Shown here piece by piece: positions 43,381 to 57,229 of a stretch of 64,000 nt of DNA. The notes below the pieces were generated by a model, which did not search any database, was not told the DNA's origin, and saw only the letters and a list, made by a program, of their open reading frames with translations. The stretch lies in contig OX104130.1 in assembly GCA_944470555.2 (NCBI GenBank), positions 57,569,491 to 57,633,490 of the forward strand. The letters run 5' to 3'. Position 1 is the stretch's first letter. Each line of letters opens with the position of its first letter. The position numbers were made by a program, and so were the translations under genes. The DNA is from Heterobilharzia americana (Eukaryota; Platyhelminthes; Trematoda; Strigeidida; Schistosomatidae).

Positions 43381-46300
43381 TGACATAGGTTCTCAGTCAC
43401 ATCGCCTAGGTCTCCACCACTGGTTCCTCTTGTCCCGCGAACCCCAACCAACTAGTCTGCATTGCCCCAGATGGCTTAAGCCAACAATCAAAGACTTCAC
43501 ACATTGGTGCCATGTTTCGGTCTGGCCACCTCGGGCCATTTTTCAGTCTGAACCTACTTCGGCCAACATTGTGTGGTGAGGAAATCGGCAACTAGGCATA
43601 AGTAAAACATGTCCCAACCAGCTATCTCAGTCGATGAAGGCTCACAACCACATCAACTCACTTACCTCTTCTCCCTGAAACCTACACCTGACCTCTGCGT
43701 TACTCACGTGGTGACACCATGGAAGGCAATGGTGGTCAAACACCTGATGCCAGCCTTCTCATGTCTACCACCTTCAATAGCCTATGTTCACACTCATACA
43801 GTAGAACAGAGTGGACTGCTGTGCATGTGCAGTACACGTGACCCTTAATAGACAACCGAATATCAAGGCGGTGCCATAGGTGGCGTAAGTTGGCGAAAGC
43901 CAACAGACCCTTTTGTATTCGTGCAGAGATTTCATCGCCCACTGAGCCACCAGGGTTGATCCCACTTCCCAGGTAAGTGAAGTGGTCGACACACTCAACC
44001 ACTACACTCTCTATTGTTAGCCGTGACACCGTTGAAGACCAATCCTGGAGCAACAATTTGCATTTGGTGATGAGAAATGCATCCTAAACATTCTTCACCT
44101 AACAGGACTTTGTCATCTGCATATTCTAGGTCTATGGAAAGTTCTTCTGCGATTAGGTCAACCTCTGTGTAGTCAGGTGACGAGAGGGAGACCTCCATAA
44201 GAATATCTATGATAAAATTGAATAAGAATGGAGAGAGTCGGCATACCTAACGAATACCACTCCACCAGTGCAGCCCCCTAAGATCTCGCCATATACTCTA
44301 ACTTGGCCACAAGTGTTCGAGTAGAGAACCTTCGATAAGGTGATGCACTCACTTGGCACGCATTTCCGTGAGAGACACTGTCATAAGATTTCTCGATCAA
44401 CGGAGTCGAAAGCCACCGCCTTCACGTCGAGAAATATAGCTATTCTTGGACGTCGGTAAACGTATCTGCGTTTCAGAACCTGGCGCAGTGTGAATATTTG
44501 GTCGGTACACACACGGCCGGGTCTAAAGCCTGCCTGGTTTTTTCGGGCTTGCTGTTCCCACGCTCCACTCAGGCGTCGAAGAATTATAGAACTCAGAATC
44601 TTAGACACTGTTCGTCAGGCTGATTCCTCTGTGGTTATCACAAGAGGACTTCTCACCTTTCTTAAAGACTGGGATAATCAGTGATTTAAACCAGTCAGAG
44701 TGGACAGTATTTGATTCTCATATACTGGTTAACACCTGCATTAACACAACTAAGAGCACTCTACTACCATCTTTGTGTACCTCAGGAGTTAATCCGTCTA
44801 CGCTGCCGTCCCTCTGCGTTTCAGGTTACCTACCGCTTTCTCGACTTCTCCTAGTCTTGAGGGACCTATCTCAATGTTACATTCAGGATCCGACTGGATA
44901 GCGGGCAACACAATGGTGGCTGGAGGTCAGTTAAACTGCTTCTCGAAGTGTTCTGCCCATCGTTCCAGTCGCCCTCCCTGTGAGTGAATCGCAGACTCAT
45001 CCTTCTCCACTACAGCCTAACTAACCATCGTTTTTTCTGCCTGTTTCCTTACTGTGTTTAAATAACTGTCTGCTGGTAACTATCGTCATTGCATTTCTCA
45101 TCTCTTTAGCCTTCACTGTCAACCACTGATCGCAGCCACTGAGTAGACCTTTTGTTAGTCTACATTTGAGTTGCGTTCACTCCTCATTGTACTCACAGCC
45201 TGCAGGGATGTGTTCACGTGCATTCATTGATTCCAAAGAAGCTGCTGATATCCACTGGCTCTTTTCAACCACTATTTGACAGTCAGTAACGGTTTTCAAC
45301 GCTGCTTTTACACCAGACTGGAGATGGCACCAAGCTTCTTCTGGATCAGTGAGAGTGTTCTCTTCCGATAACTGCCTAGCCAATTTCTCACTGAAAGCGG
45401 CTTTCGTGTTTTCGTCATCCAGCAGCACTCGTAATGGTTTTGTTTTTCCCTACGTCCATTGAGACACAGGCATATACGAGCTCGGACCAACGCGTGGTCT
45501 CTATCCAAACACGTACTCCAGAAGGTCGGCAGTCTTTCACCGATCCTCTCTAGCGGTGACTAATACCAATGTGGTCTATCTGTGTCCATCGCTGAGTTGA
45601 CCTCGGTGGACGCCACGTCAGACAGTGTCTTTCTTTATGTCTGGAATTTGTGCTAGCTAAAAATAGGCGGTTATCTGAGCACAGCTGTAGTAGGCGATCA
45701 CCGTTTTCTGTTCGTTCAGCCAGGACTCCGAAAGTGCCACCTAAGTGCATTTCTGCCTCACTCAGTCCACCCACCTGTGCATTGAAGTCACCTGCAACAG
45801 CCACCACGTCCGAACGTTTGGCTTTCGAGAGGAGGCTAGACAGTTTTCGATAGAACTCGTCCTTCACTTCATCCCAACTACAGTCAGTCGGTGCGTAAGC
45901 AGACATTACAAAGAGACAACGGCGAGTTTCACTACTCCCTTTTACTTCTCACTGTGCCGTTCAGTCGGATAGCGCAGAGGCGACTGTCAACTGGGATCCA
46001 GTCTAGTAGTCAGCTTTCTGCCCTAGTGCTTAGTGCTATGCCTACACCTGCAAGACCACGAGAGCTAGCTATCGGATCTCCAGAAACTCGAAGGGTGAAT
46101 TTTGCGGATTCATCAGATTGGCCGGGAGATGTTAGGGGAATAACCGCACTTGGGTCCTGTATGCGTGTCTCACAAACACAGCACACATCTATGCCCCGAG
46201 TTGCTACAGTCTCTGCCAACGAAGCCTGTTGACCAACTTGACGGAGGGTGTGGACATTGAAGACCCCAATGTGTAATTTGGAGCGTGGTTTAAGGAGACC

Positions 46301-46500
46301 AAGGATGCTGTTCTGTGGACTCAGATCGTTGTGGAAGCCTGCAGAACTAGGAGAAATTAAAGGTGATTTAGTATTGTTAATTGAGAGACGTGAAGGAAGA
46401 CTATAAGGTAATGATGAAATAGTTGGATAGCAGTCAGAAGAAACTTGAGTGCTGACAGAGTTGTGAGGACGGGTGACACTTCCCGGCTGCCACACCGTGG
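43380..46500 (-). mobile_element. RTE-like retrotransposon, nearly full length
   Basis: Reading from 46500 down: a leader with FNVHTLRQVGQQASLAETVA and CCVCETRIQD (endonuclease start, ORF to 46010), then MSAYAPTDCSWDEVKDEFYR and VAVAGDFNAQVGGLSEAE (45906-45550, catalytic GDFNA kept). Next come KILSSIILRRLSGAWEQQAR, NQAGFRPGRVCTDQIFTLRQ and AFDSVDREIL (44608-44381), LEYADDKVLLGE near 44120 (catalytic YADD kept), FTYLGSGI (44056-43736) and a C-terminal block ending GFAGQEEPVVET (43591-43406). A handful of frameshifts and stops make it inactive as it stands. Convergent with CNTROB. Confidence 0.85.
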
Positions 46501-48020
46501 AAGGCTATTTCTTCTTAAGGTACCTGAAAGAGATTTGCATGGCCATAGAGCCAATCGGATATCTGTTTGAGGCCTGTCACACAGCCTTTTGTGTATGATT
46601 ATTTTGAACTTTTGTATTTTTGGGGCCGAATGGTTGAAAAGAAACGACAAATGAACCAACACCGCCAACCAGGCAGACTGTGGGGTATGGTGGAGTGTGT
46701 TATTTTTGGGGCATTATTAGCATGGCACTGCTGGTCATCCAAGGGCAACACCTTACTGCTATCACACCCCATCCAGCTAACAGCAGTACGACTTCGCTCT
46801 CAAACCCTCATCATGAAGTAGTAATTTACAGCATAATGGTAACTGCTTTTCGTCTAACCACTATCCAACAGACCTTTCTGGTATGGTAGGACCTCGAGGG
46901 AACAAGTGTTCCACCAGCATAGCTCGTTGGGTCATTGTGGTATCCGATCCCGACCACCGCGTCAAGGTAGTAGCTATCGGTCGGGGTTCTCACTGTTTAC
47001 CTTGTGACATAGAGCTAGGAATCTTCTATTTAATAGGTGCTCAACATTCAACCGAGGGTTCGAAATTTGCTTTTATTAACGATGTTCCCGTAGTCAGTTA
47101 TCACTGTAGCTCTTACACAAAAGGCATGCCTTATTATCTAGCATTTTGTTAGATTTGTAGTTGTCTAGCTGCACTGTTGTGGTTTGTTTATACCATTATG
47201 TCATTTGATGCACTGAAAGTATTGTTTGCTGTTAACTCAAAAGACGGTGACTGTTTTCATTTTGCCTGAATCTTTGATTAAGGCTGTTGTTTGTATTGAA
47301 GAAATCTAAGATACTTTGTGAAAGCGAAATAAACCGAGCAGCCTTATGCACGTTCATGCAGCAGGAAATGAATCACACTGTGTCAGGGCTAGTAATACTA
47401 CCTGGATGCCAAGACCTCGGTAGGTGGAGCGACGTTCGATTCCATGAGCTATCGGTTGAAAATCAAGTGCCTAAACCAATGTGACACAGCTCCGAAGATA
47501 CTTTGGATTATTAGGTAACAAAGATTGTGACATTACACAGTCTATCTATTGTTGTAAAAGCAGTGGCTGTTTGGAGTCAAGTGGCTATTGGCTCATGATG
47601 CTTCTTACCACTTTGGGTAAATATTAAGCATCCTGGGGCATTATCTTTGTTGCATTGGCAGATAAATTAGTCTAAACAGCAAAGGAATTTACATCACAGT
47701 AGTTTATCAAAGGTTTGTGCTATTATAGAAATGGTAGCATCGTGGTGCGAAAAGGAATTGGTTCACAATAGGGACTGACAACTCAGGAGAAACCATGCGA
47801 AATCTACGGTAGCTTGTTTAGGCAGTTAATATCACCTGATCACAAGAAAAACAAGTATCGTGCATGGCCTAGTTTCTTATTTTTGTATCCGTGACCAGTG
47901 ACCAGAATTCTGGGGACTAGGTTGAATGGTTAGTCAAAGATATGTGAACTTGGTCTGTCAGTCAACCAATCCCGTTCATGACAGATTATCAAATTATCTA
48001 TGATCTTTAGGCCTCTTAAG
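46500..48020. other. Intergenic or repeat-like DNA, unresolved
   Basis: Possibly the 5' leader of the RTE-like element up to about 46820. A moderately GC-rich stretch at 46880-47060 looks repeat-like but I cannot name it. No gene recognised. Confidence 0.3.
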
Positions 48021-48200
48021 ATCCCATATTTTTAGTGTTCGTCGTGAAACCTGAAGGTCCTGAGTCTGATCCCTGGTGGGGTCATGGGTGCGGGCTGCTG
48101 AGGAGCCCTATAATCGAACGAAACACGTGCACAGTGCTCCCAGGTTTTTAACTGCTACCAGTCCGTGATGAATAAAACTGAAAATATTTTATTCATTTGA
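48020..48200 (+). repeat. Hammerhead SINE, family B copy (degenerate)
   Basis: Box B-like GAGTCTGATCCC, then CTGAGGAG (48098-48105), CGAAAC and the tail ACAGTGCTCCCAGGTTTTTA. The CUGANGA core is intact here, but stem II no longer pairs and the GTC cleavage triplet has become GCA. Confidence 0.6.
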
Positions 48201-49100
48201 CAATAACCTAACGGACTCGGTGTTAGCTGGTGAACGAGGACCTAATTCGCACGTGGAAACTACCTTACAATATTAATTGCCTGCCGTCGAATCTATCACT
48301 AATGCTTATCCATATGGTGCCGTTCAAAAGATAAAGACTAAAAAATGAAGGATCAAACTGAGTATAGGATTGTTGGTAATTGGGCATTGCTTAATGTATG
48401 CGAATTCTTTCACAGTAAAACTGTCTATGAATTGATTTTGTACACGCATTTTGCCTCGCTGACGTTAGATGTAGATGGAATCAAAAAAGGGATGTATTAT
48501 AAGCAGTGCTTTTGATAAAACCTTGAAATTACTTTATGATGTCCTAATTAAGTTTTGGTTAAGCAGTGTAACAAAATTACTGATATTCTTGACCGATGAG
48601 TGACAGTGTGCCAGTCCCTTATTAGCATAGTGATGTTCAACATTCAACATTGCTTCCCATAACTATTCGACTGAAGTAAATGGGTTAAGCAAATGCGTTT
48701 CAAATGACTTACATTCATTCAAACAAGTTCGCAGTTGTGTACTACAATGGGGCTATTTTTATCTTAATGGCATATTTTGAAAATTAAATCAAGGATGACA
48801 ATTAAATAAGCACAACTAGTAGTTTGAACAACCGGGCTTTCGACCATGTCAAACAATCTGAGAAACAGCATTGTTGAACGTAATTCTCTTTCTCAGCTTT
48901 ATGGTTGACAGATTCCATTGAAAGTTTGGAGAATGTTTGGTTACATTCTGTCCATGACATGAATGGCCATAAAATATCACACAGGATAAGTAACATACTA
49001 GCAGTGAGTAAAATATAGTGTACTGGATGCTGTTGCCTTTCACAAAACTGCATTTTTTTTCGACAAAACGACAGATATATGACTAACTTTATTTGACGGC
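48200..49100. other. Intergenic AT-rich DNA, nothing recognised
   Basis: Only short frames without motifs. Confidence 0.35.
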
Positions 49101-49118
49101 CAATATCAGTTTGATGCT

Positions 49119-49451
49119 GGGTGATGATTGAGGGTGAACTGGAAATTTCGGTCTCGACAGGATTCAGACTAACGGGCTGCCCGTTCCTAGCTCTACCAGC
49201 TAAGCCACAAATTTTAGCTGCTGTCAGATGTTAATTTCACTTGATTCACTAAAAGTTTTGCTCAGCTGCCATGTGAATTCTTGATAAATACCTGTTTGTT
49301 GACCGTAATCATACAGGTTTCCTATCCAGGTCTTCCAAACACAATCGAAATCCAGCTAAATTAGAGAGAGCGTCGTATTGCTTGTCAGTTTGACTATCTG
49401 AGATAGCCATGGTTTGGTGGACTAGTATTATTGATACTTCAATCATCACCC
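49119..49451. repeat. Possible MITE-like unit with 13-bp inverted ends and a tRNA-like segment
   Basis: GGGTGATGATTGA (49119-49131) and its exact reverse complement (49439-49451) bracket about 333 bp. Inside, the minus strand at about 49150-49215 reads GTGGCTTAGCTGGTAGAGCT with a box B-like end, resembling a tRNA-derived SINE head. No hammerhead core is visible in it. Confidence 0.4.
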
Positions 49452-49492
49452 GGTATCCATAATACTAGTTCACCAAACCACGGGTATCTCAG
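49398..49492. repeat. Long hairpin (inverted repeat, 40-bp arms)
   Basis: Arm 1 (49398-49437, starts CTGAGATAGCCATGGTTTGG) and arm 2 (49452-49492, ends CCACGGGTATCTCAG) are reverse complements with only a few mismatches, around a 14-base loop. Not part of a recognised element. Confidence 0.85.
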
Positions 49493-49499
49493 TCTAAAT

Positions 49500-52400
49500 A
49501 ATAATAAAAATAAATCTGTCAAAACAGTGAAATATAATACAATGACAAACCAGCCATGTATCATCTAAGCACTTCTGGGAAAGAAAAGTGAGTCAAAATA
49601 TGCTATCCATGTGATATCATTGGTGGAAGTAAGAAGAAGTAATCGCTAACCAGTGTCGGAAGCAGACGATTTTATTAGCACCGCTTATTTTACAGTGGTC
49701 GAACTACCAGTGCCAACTCAATGTAAAGAATCATCTTGACGAGAAACTACCTGAACCGCACTTATAAAGTGGCCAGTATCAAGTTCTGCACATCGTAATA
49801 AAACTGCATACCCGGCCATTTTGACCGCCTCTATGAAGAAATAACATCAGCGAGGTGTCAAAGAGCAGCGTTTCCAACATCAGGTGGTTAGAAGAACTCA
49901 GAGGTACCAAGAAATTATTAAAGACCTAGAAATCAGTTACTTAGGTATTGTAGACAAGAGAATATAACCACAAAGTCATTGGAAAGGTGTATCGCATCAC
50001 TACTACATAGGTTCACTCTGAAACTACTGAGAATAAACTATTAAAAAGCAAACATGAAGATAACCTTTTCGGTGAAAAAATACTGTGTAAATTACATAGA
50101 AGTTGAGTAATCAAGGTTGAAAATTTCAAGAATATAACAAAAAGGTAAGAACTATCGACTAAATTTGTTAAACTCGGAGAAATTACAATTCAGAAATGAA
50201 ATTGCAGTAGAAATTAATGGATAATTCTGATTAATCACCAGAAAAATATGTAGCGCATGTATCTGACTTCAATTTATGTACTATATACCTGAAAAGCTAT
50301 CGCAATTTCTATACCTTGAACAGTACTGATCCATCTTAGTCAAACAGTCGGGAAAAAGGAAACAATGAGTGGAAATGGTAGGTTGCAGTAATGAACTTAT
50401 TCAGTACATATAAGAAAGGAATACAACCGACTATTCACTCATAAGACAAATAAGCAAGTATCACAAAATAATTGTAGAAACTAGTTCTTCAGACACTGAT
50501 TATGTGCTTGTATAATTCATCTCATTTTTGTAACCGTGAATGAGACGTAACTTGGTTCATATGGCTACCACATCAGATAAATGATTACAGCTCCAATTCT
50601 TCAGCGAAATTATTGTTCTCTGGCCGATTTCAATTAATCATGAATACTCATTTCAAATACCACCACAGACCTAATCGAAGTCTTGTCAACTACCTCACTC
50701 AGTTCGTAGATCAAAAATAAGACACCAAAGAGACGTGTACTAAAATGATGATATGCACTCTGTTTATTTGTTCTTATTTACACGTTTATTTGCAGAAATA
50801 CTGATGAAATGAAGGTTAAAATTTGTCTTACAGTGTTGACCAAGACAGTTTGTTCACAGATGCATGTTGACGCCTAATTAAATACGAAACCATATTAACC
50901 AACAGTATACTAGATGGCATGTAACTATCTTGGAGCGGTGAACTAAATAATTAATTTTGATTACTATAAACTCTTAATTTACCACTTTACTTTCCATAGG
51001 GTTATCAGTGGATGTAAAAACATATATGAAATGTTAAATTTGATGAGAAGGCTGTAATCAGCATTACAGACCTGAGAGTTACCACAAGGTCATCAATTTA
51101 GCAAATGCATAATCTTATTCCACAATGGATTCATCATGGAATGAATAACTTAGTGGTTAGTTACTGACTAATGCAGATTTGGATCCTCAATGGAATATAA
51201 GTTTTCTCGGAGTTTTAGATACATTATAATAATGAATGCCATCAAGTATAAAGTGAAACAAGGCATCCTATCAACTAACTTCAAACCTGTCACATGGCTG
51301 ACCTTCTTTAAGTTTTAAACTGAGGAGATATTAACTATGCTAAGTTAAGCGTTATGCTTCTTCTACTTTCGAGGTATACTCATATACTTTAATTTCTCTG
51401 GAAGAAAAGATACTACGAAACTATCTGTGAAATCACATTCTGAACTTATACTATTTGACCCATTGTAGTGGTCGATTAACTTTTTCAGAAATGGTTAGAT
51501 TTCATGAACTAATTGGTTGGATAACTTCAGGTCCCATCAGCATCGAAAGCTGTTATACGGAGCTCTAACTGGGCGAAATATCCAAATACACTACCTACAA
51601 GGGTAACAAGTCATAAGTAGTTGGAACCAGCACGGGTGGAATGAGATAGTCTTAAGCTTTTAAGGCAGTGGAAAATATTGACACCGTACCAGATCCTATA
51701 GGATAAGAGATAAAAAGCTTCCTCAACATAGCAGAAATATCAGCTGATGAATTTTTTATATGTTCAACCTCCTAGCAAATTTTGGCAGACACCGTCATCG
51801 ATGTGTCAATCTATCAAACATTCACACAGTGGCGATAAAAAGGTAAGTCCCAACTAGCTACCACACCCATCAAAAGACACATCATACATCAATTTATAAT
51901 TCTGTGAGAATTCTCATAGTCAGACAATTCCCCCTAACCTTTTGTTAATGTAACTATGCACACAATCTGTAACTCTTACTGTAAGAGTAGAACTTGAGCA
52001 CTGTGGTAGAGTATAATTCTACTTTAGATTGTTTATTTGATATTTTACACCGCGAAACAGTATCATTTACTGGATGACGTTCCCAAAGGAATTTATTGTT
52101 CATATTCATATTACTGAGAAACATCAAATAAACTATCGAATATGGAGTATATAGGTTCCTTTTTAAAGGAATAGGTGCTAGGTGGACTAGCTAAACGATA
52201 CTTAACAAACGTAATAGCTCCAATGGTAGCCCAAAGCAATGGCACTTTGCAGTAGGTGAAGAACTGAGCGAATGCCCCATAATAGATAAGATTAATCGCA
52301 AAACACTCATCGAATACAAATAATTTCTCTGAATTGAAAGACAGTTCTAGTAATCCAGTGAAAGCGAATAACCCAAATACCCTCCTGTTTGCATTCTTGG

Positions 52401-54990
52401 AAGTTTATACAGAGAAAGAAGAACCAGTAAAAGCTGACCATTTTAAACTTACCTTGAATAAAGAGTTGCGTAGTAATAAAGAGGGTAATATGTGTGTCTG
52501 TGTGCGAGACATTTCGTGACCTAGATATTCAGCTCCCATCTAGTTGATGGTATAATTTCTCAGTAGTATCTACAAGGGATTATATACCTTTAATTAACCT
52601 GCACATTGTATGGTGTTTTAGACTGAAAGAAGATAGGTTGGTTTTATTTACTGTCTTTAAATTAATTCTTCCACTAAACTGGATAAACCTTGTCTTTCTG
52701 ACTGCAGAAGGGCTATGTTTCTTTGTTGACTCAAAGAGAACCGAAGATAACTTAATACTCTTCACGTATAATAATGACAGTTGTTTAACCTGCTTACTTT
52801 TGGTAATCGCAATCACCAGTGAAATCGAATTAGCAGTTTGCTTAAAAGTGACGAGAAGGCTCAACTTTGAAATTACACTACCAAACTAAGGTGATACATA
52901 CAAAAGTATGCTATCTTAATCTGTTCACTGAAAGTGAACATTTATTATCGATGAGAGTCAGACGATAACATAGGCGAAAGTTATGTATTATCTTCACTAT
53001 TCAACAGAATTACCAAACAGTACATTATTCTCAATACCATCTCTGATCTCTACTACTACTACTACTACTACTACTATTCAGTACTGTCATCAGAAATAAC
53101 AGTATCATCACAACCATTGTATCAGACATCTCCAACATTGTCACGGTGATCTTCGCCTGTTTACTGCATAGGTATTCTGTTGATCTAAAGCCAAACCCAC
53201 TAAATAACTTATGATAGTACAAAATAAAGCACAAAAGAATACATACGAGTACTGAGTCGAAAAGCGCGCAATTTACTGTTTAAATGTGTTAACCACAAAT
53301 ATACCACTTTAAAACACTCCCCAAACTATTCATTCTCATAATCACATGAACAGCACGTGAAGATGATGCAGACTTTTGCATCTAGTGAGGATTAACAACA
53401 GGGCTGAATAAGGTAAGGTCGCTTGTACAAGACACAAAGTCAGATGTGGAAGACACCACGAGACCAACTTTCAACGATGTGTTTCGTACGTATTCAAATA
53501 TTCTTTTTTACTAAAACGACTTATCACTCCAAATACTAGGTCAGTCTAGCTCTGCTATAGGCTGATCTTTTCTTGATATGGGCCATGTATTATATTGAAA
53601 CTGCTTTCCATGTGATTAATAGACAAGGTATTCGTGAATTATTTTGTTTTGCAGAAGCGGTGGCTATTTGCTGCCATAAATCTAATTTATTTGTGCAAAG
53701 GGAGCTTACGGTCTACTTATCTATCGCTTACTTTCTGTGTTATTTCGAGCAGGTGGATTGGAAAAGTGATATAAAAAGTAGAGTGTTTTGTGACAGAACA
53801 AGCAATCTGAGGATAAAGTTGGTGTGAATATTCAAGCTTGAGATGCCAAGTAATGAATACATCTGCGCCATTGTGACCAATTTTCAGCCATGTCCCCAAT
53901 AGTCCTCAACCACTGGTTGCTTCCGTCTCAGGAACCTCAAACCAGGGAGTCTATGTCTCCTCACAAGACTCGCTGCTGCCAGCATTATCATAATCATAAT
54001 CTCCCAGTATTATTACATTGATCAATTTTATCAAATGATCTGTGACCAGAAAACTTTGGATGCTCCTATAGCATTTGATTAGATGAAGAACTTCGTTCAC
54101 CTTTTGTAATTATGGAAAAACTTGATTATTATCAGTAACATCCCTGAAACCTATCGAATTTTACTTTTGATTGCAGTAAGACTGAAACTCTTGCACCTGT
54201 TTGGGTATTAGACTCAACAAAATAAAGTGAATTTCCTTCATCTTAGGACGTTTTTATTTCTAGATTCATTGAAATTTGTCAATGGAACCGAATCTATAAA
54301 ACTTATCCCTTTTTGAGGCATTAACTCATTTACACATGTGATGTAAAAAATTTAAAGTGAAAAAACAAACGAGGATTTGAAGACAGGCAGAAAATGAGTA
54401 GTGTTAGTTGTTTTGAATAAATACCGGTGACGGAAATAGCAATAAAGATGTCATAGGTATATCAACTCACTCGGTTGTTGTAGAAAGTCTAAGTTATACC
54501 ACGGTGAATGACTATATTTCATTATTCGTTGCATGGTTTGGAGGTAGAGGTAGAAAACTATGCTTGATATAATACACTGGTTTCAGGCAGAGAAGGAATG
54601 CCTCTAAGGTTCCAAGGAAATAACATTTTAGGAGTCTGGGAACAAACTGCCTGGGGATATGTTGGGATTGTTTTGTTCCCAATACACGAAAATGTATACA
54701 AAATACAATTTTTATACATACACTTGTAATAAACGACAAAGACAGATGCAGGATAGAATGTTTATTGACATTTTGTACAGTACTGATGAAATACTGAAAA
54801 CTTTTTATTAAAGTAGTCATTAGCACAATGTGTTTCATTTCCTCTTCTTCTCCTACCACGATTTTCTCTTCATACGCCCGCATTGCCTCTTACCTTTCCT
54901 GGGCAGAATATTCACCCATCGCTGGTAATTACCTGTGACTTCTGCCGCCCTCTCAACATATACTACTTATATTCATCCTTATCAGCAGCA
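49500..54990. other. Intergenic AT-rich DNA
   Basis: About 5.5 kb without a convincing gene, RNA or retroelement domain. It includes a short (CTA)n run at about 53050-53077. Open frames here are short, with no splice or motif support. Confidence 0.4.
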
Positions 54991-54991
54991 T

Positions 54992-54993
<2 letters not shown>

Positions 54994-55051
<58 letters not shown>
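54994..55051. repeat. (AT)n microsatellite
   Basis: About 29 perfect AT units. Confidence 0.97.
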
Positions 55052-55054
<3 letters not shown>

Positions 55055-56904
55055 TAATAACTTTGTTGTATGATTCTAAGTGAAATCGACCACTTCCATT
55101 ATTCATAGCGAAGCACACCTAAAATGTGAGATTATCTTAAACTTTAAACATTCAACACTCACCAATATTTGAATGTGAATTTCTATTGATTAACTAGTAA
55201 TGAACACCTGAAATATGGTGTGCATCAATTTTTGTCCTAAAAATAAGCGAAATATGATGGTTTTGTGTCGAACTAGTACGGTTAAACTGAAAATAATTAC
55301 CAATAATAAACAAAAAAATCAAAAAACATTTTATTTGCATCTCTGTTGCAAAATATAACACTGGAATTTCAGTATTTTAGTCAATATTATGCATAAGGTA
55401 GTATTATTTAAGGTTGAGGTTAACGTGTTTCCTTTCTTGGCTTCAAATTAGTTTAATTATATCGCACAAAACAGGAATCGTTACAGAGGAATTTCACATT
55501 TCGCAGAGGTCACAATCAGTAGTCTTTTCTAATAAGCACACTAATGCTCAAATAATACACAAATAGATTTATTATGTAGTGTTACACCGTGTTATAAGGT
55601 CGGAGATACGCAATATCACCATAAAACTGCTACCACAGGTCGACTAATTTGCTTTAGCTATGTGAACATAAAATGACTAAAAATAACAACCAATAAGTGC
55701 TGCACAACGGGCAACTCTCAGAAATACAGCAACCTAGTAGATAACGCTCTCGTATTTTTAAATTCAGGCATACTGGTCAAAATTCAGTAAGAATATTAAC
55801 ATGTAAAAAGTTGCGAACTCATCTAACTGCCAGGTTACAAACAGGATGGAAAACAGGTCTTGAGTCGCAAATGATAGCCATCACTAAACAATTAACGTCA
55901 AGTTAAAAATAACATGACAATGGATACCAATCTGAATACAGTTTTTGAGCACAAATGACACAAAAAATCAGTGTCACTTGCAAAAGCACCAAATATCAAT
56001 AAAAGTTAGACAAATCTATCACCCTATTTCAAGATCGGAATCCAAACATTATGGATTGGAGAGAAGGGTAAATGACAGAGGGGTAGTTGCACCACAGAGA
56101 CAAACTTGTGGAGCGCTAGCCAAGTTTGATTGATGCTTCAGATGACATTAGTCAGTTGGCAATAACAATCAGTTCCCTAACATTAAGATATTCAAAGGAA
56201 TACAGTATTCAGGCAGATAGTAAATTCATCTTTGTGGTACAAGTTTGCTATTTCGAGGTTGGAACAACCTGCTCTGTACAAGTGACTGTTACTTGATAAC
56301 TGACAATTATAATAAAATAATTTTTTTTCATTAATATGAATGCTTTTCGTTTATACAAGAACTGATTCCCTTTTCAATTTTGTTTACAGACAGATGATAT
56401 CACGACACTACACACAACACACTGACGTGAATCGATAACTGCAAGTTTATATATTGTCAGAGAAAATTTTAAAACTGCCTTCATTACTTGATAATAATGT
56501 GTTCGATAAGTGTAAAAAAAATCAAGCGACAGTAAAATATTCTACTAGTTAAGCACTAACTCATCAATGTTATCGACCAAGTTAGCATGAACTAGTGCAA
56601 TTATCAAATAGCTGCTTATTCATATGAAACTGATCACAGACACTTATTGTCAATTCTCAACCATTATGGCAGTATATCATATTTAGGATACTTAAATCTC
56701 GATCAATTTTATGCGTATAAGAGATGTAGTTATCGATTACTAATTTTAAATTTCTCTCATATATACTTGCTGATACTTAATGACACTCAACTTTTCAATT
56801 TTAATTCAAGACAATAGTCTTGCTATCTGTCAAAGATTCGCATCACTTTAAGGATCATTTTTACGAATTCTATCCGGAGGTTTGTGGAGATTTATTAATT
56901 AATT
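55052..56904. other. Intergenic AT-rich DNA, nothing recognised
   Basis: No coding motif or structured repeat seen. Confidence 0.4.
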
Positions 56905-57225
56905 TTAGGTTGGAATTCATCATGAACTGACATCATTTGGAAGAACATTGGAAACCTGGAAGCAGTGGACAGCTATCTCGTCCTGTTTTGAACTTGTCAG
57001 CTACATCCATGAGTGTTGTTCTCATTAAGACTACAGCTCAGAATTAATTGTTTCAAACGCCACAGCCTTCTCCACTAGGTCACTGAGTCATAATAACCAC
57101 CAATTATGCGACAGATGTAGCATAGATGTTATACCTTGTTGATTCGACCGAATCGATTGGCCACTATTGGCGTATGGACCTGTGTGTGGATGCCTCGATA
57201 TCTGCGGTATCTTCAATTCTGATAT
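56905..57225 (-). repeat. Chimeric hammerhead SINE (family A head, family B tail)
   Basis: The minus strand begins as family A (CTCAGTGACCTAGTGGAGAA, GAGAACAACACTCA, GGATGTAGCTGACAAGTTC). After AACAGGACGA it turns into family B (GATAGCTGTCCACTGCTTCC, AGGTTTCCAATG, then a GATGTCAGTTC..GATGAATTCC tail). The switch lies inside the hammerhead core, at stem II / GAAA (now GAGA). Confidence 0.65.
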
Positions 57226-57229
57226 TAAT

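Noticed and set aside
54512..54883. 123-codon minus-strand open frame as a small gene
   Set aside because: Composition like intergenic DNA, no domain, no splice signals or neighbours supporting it.
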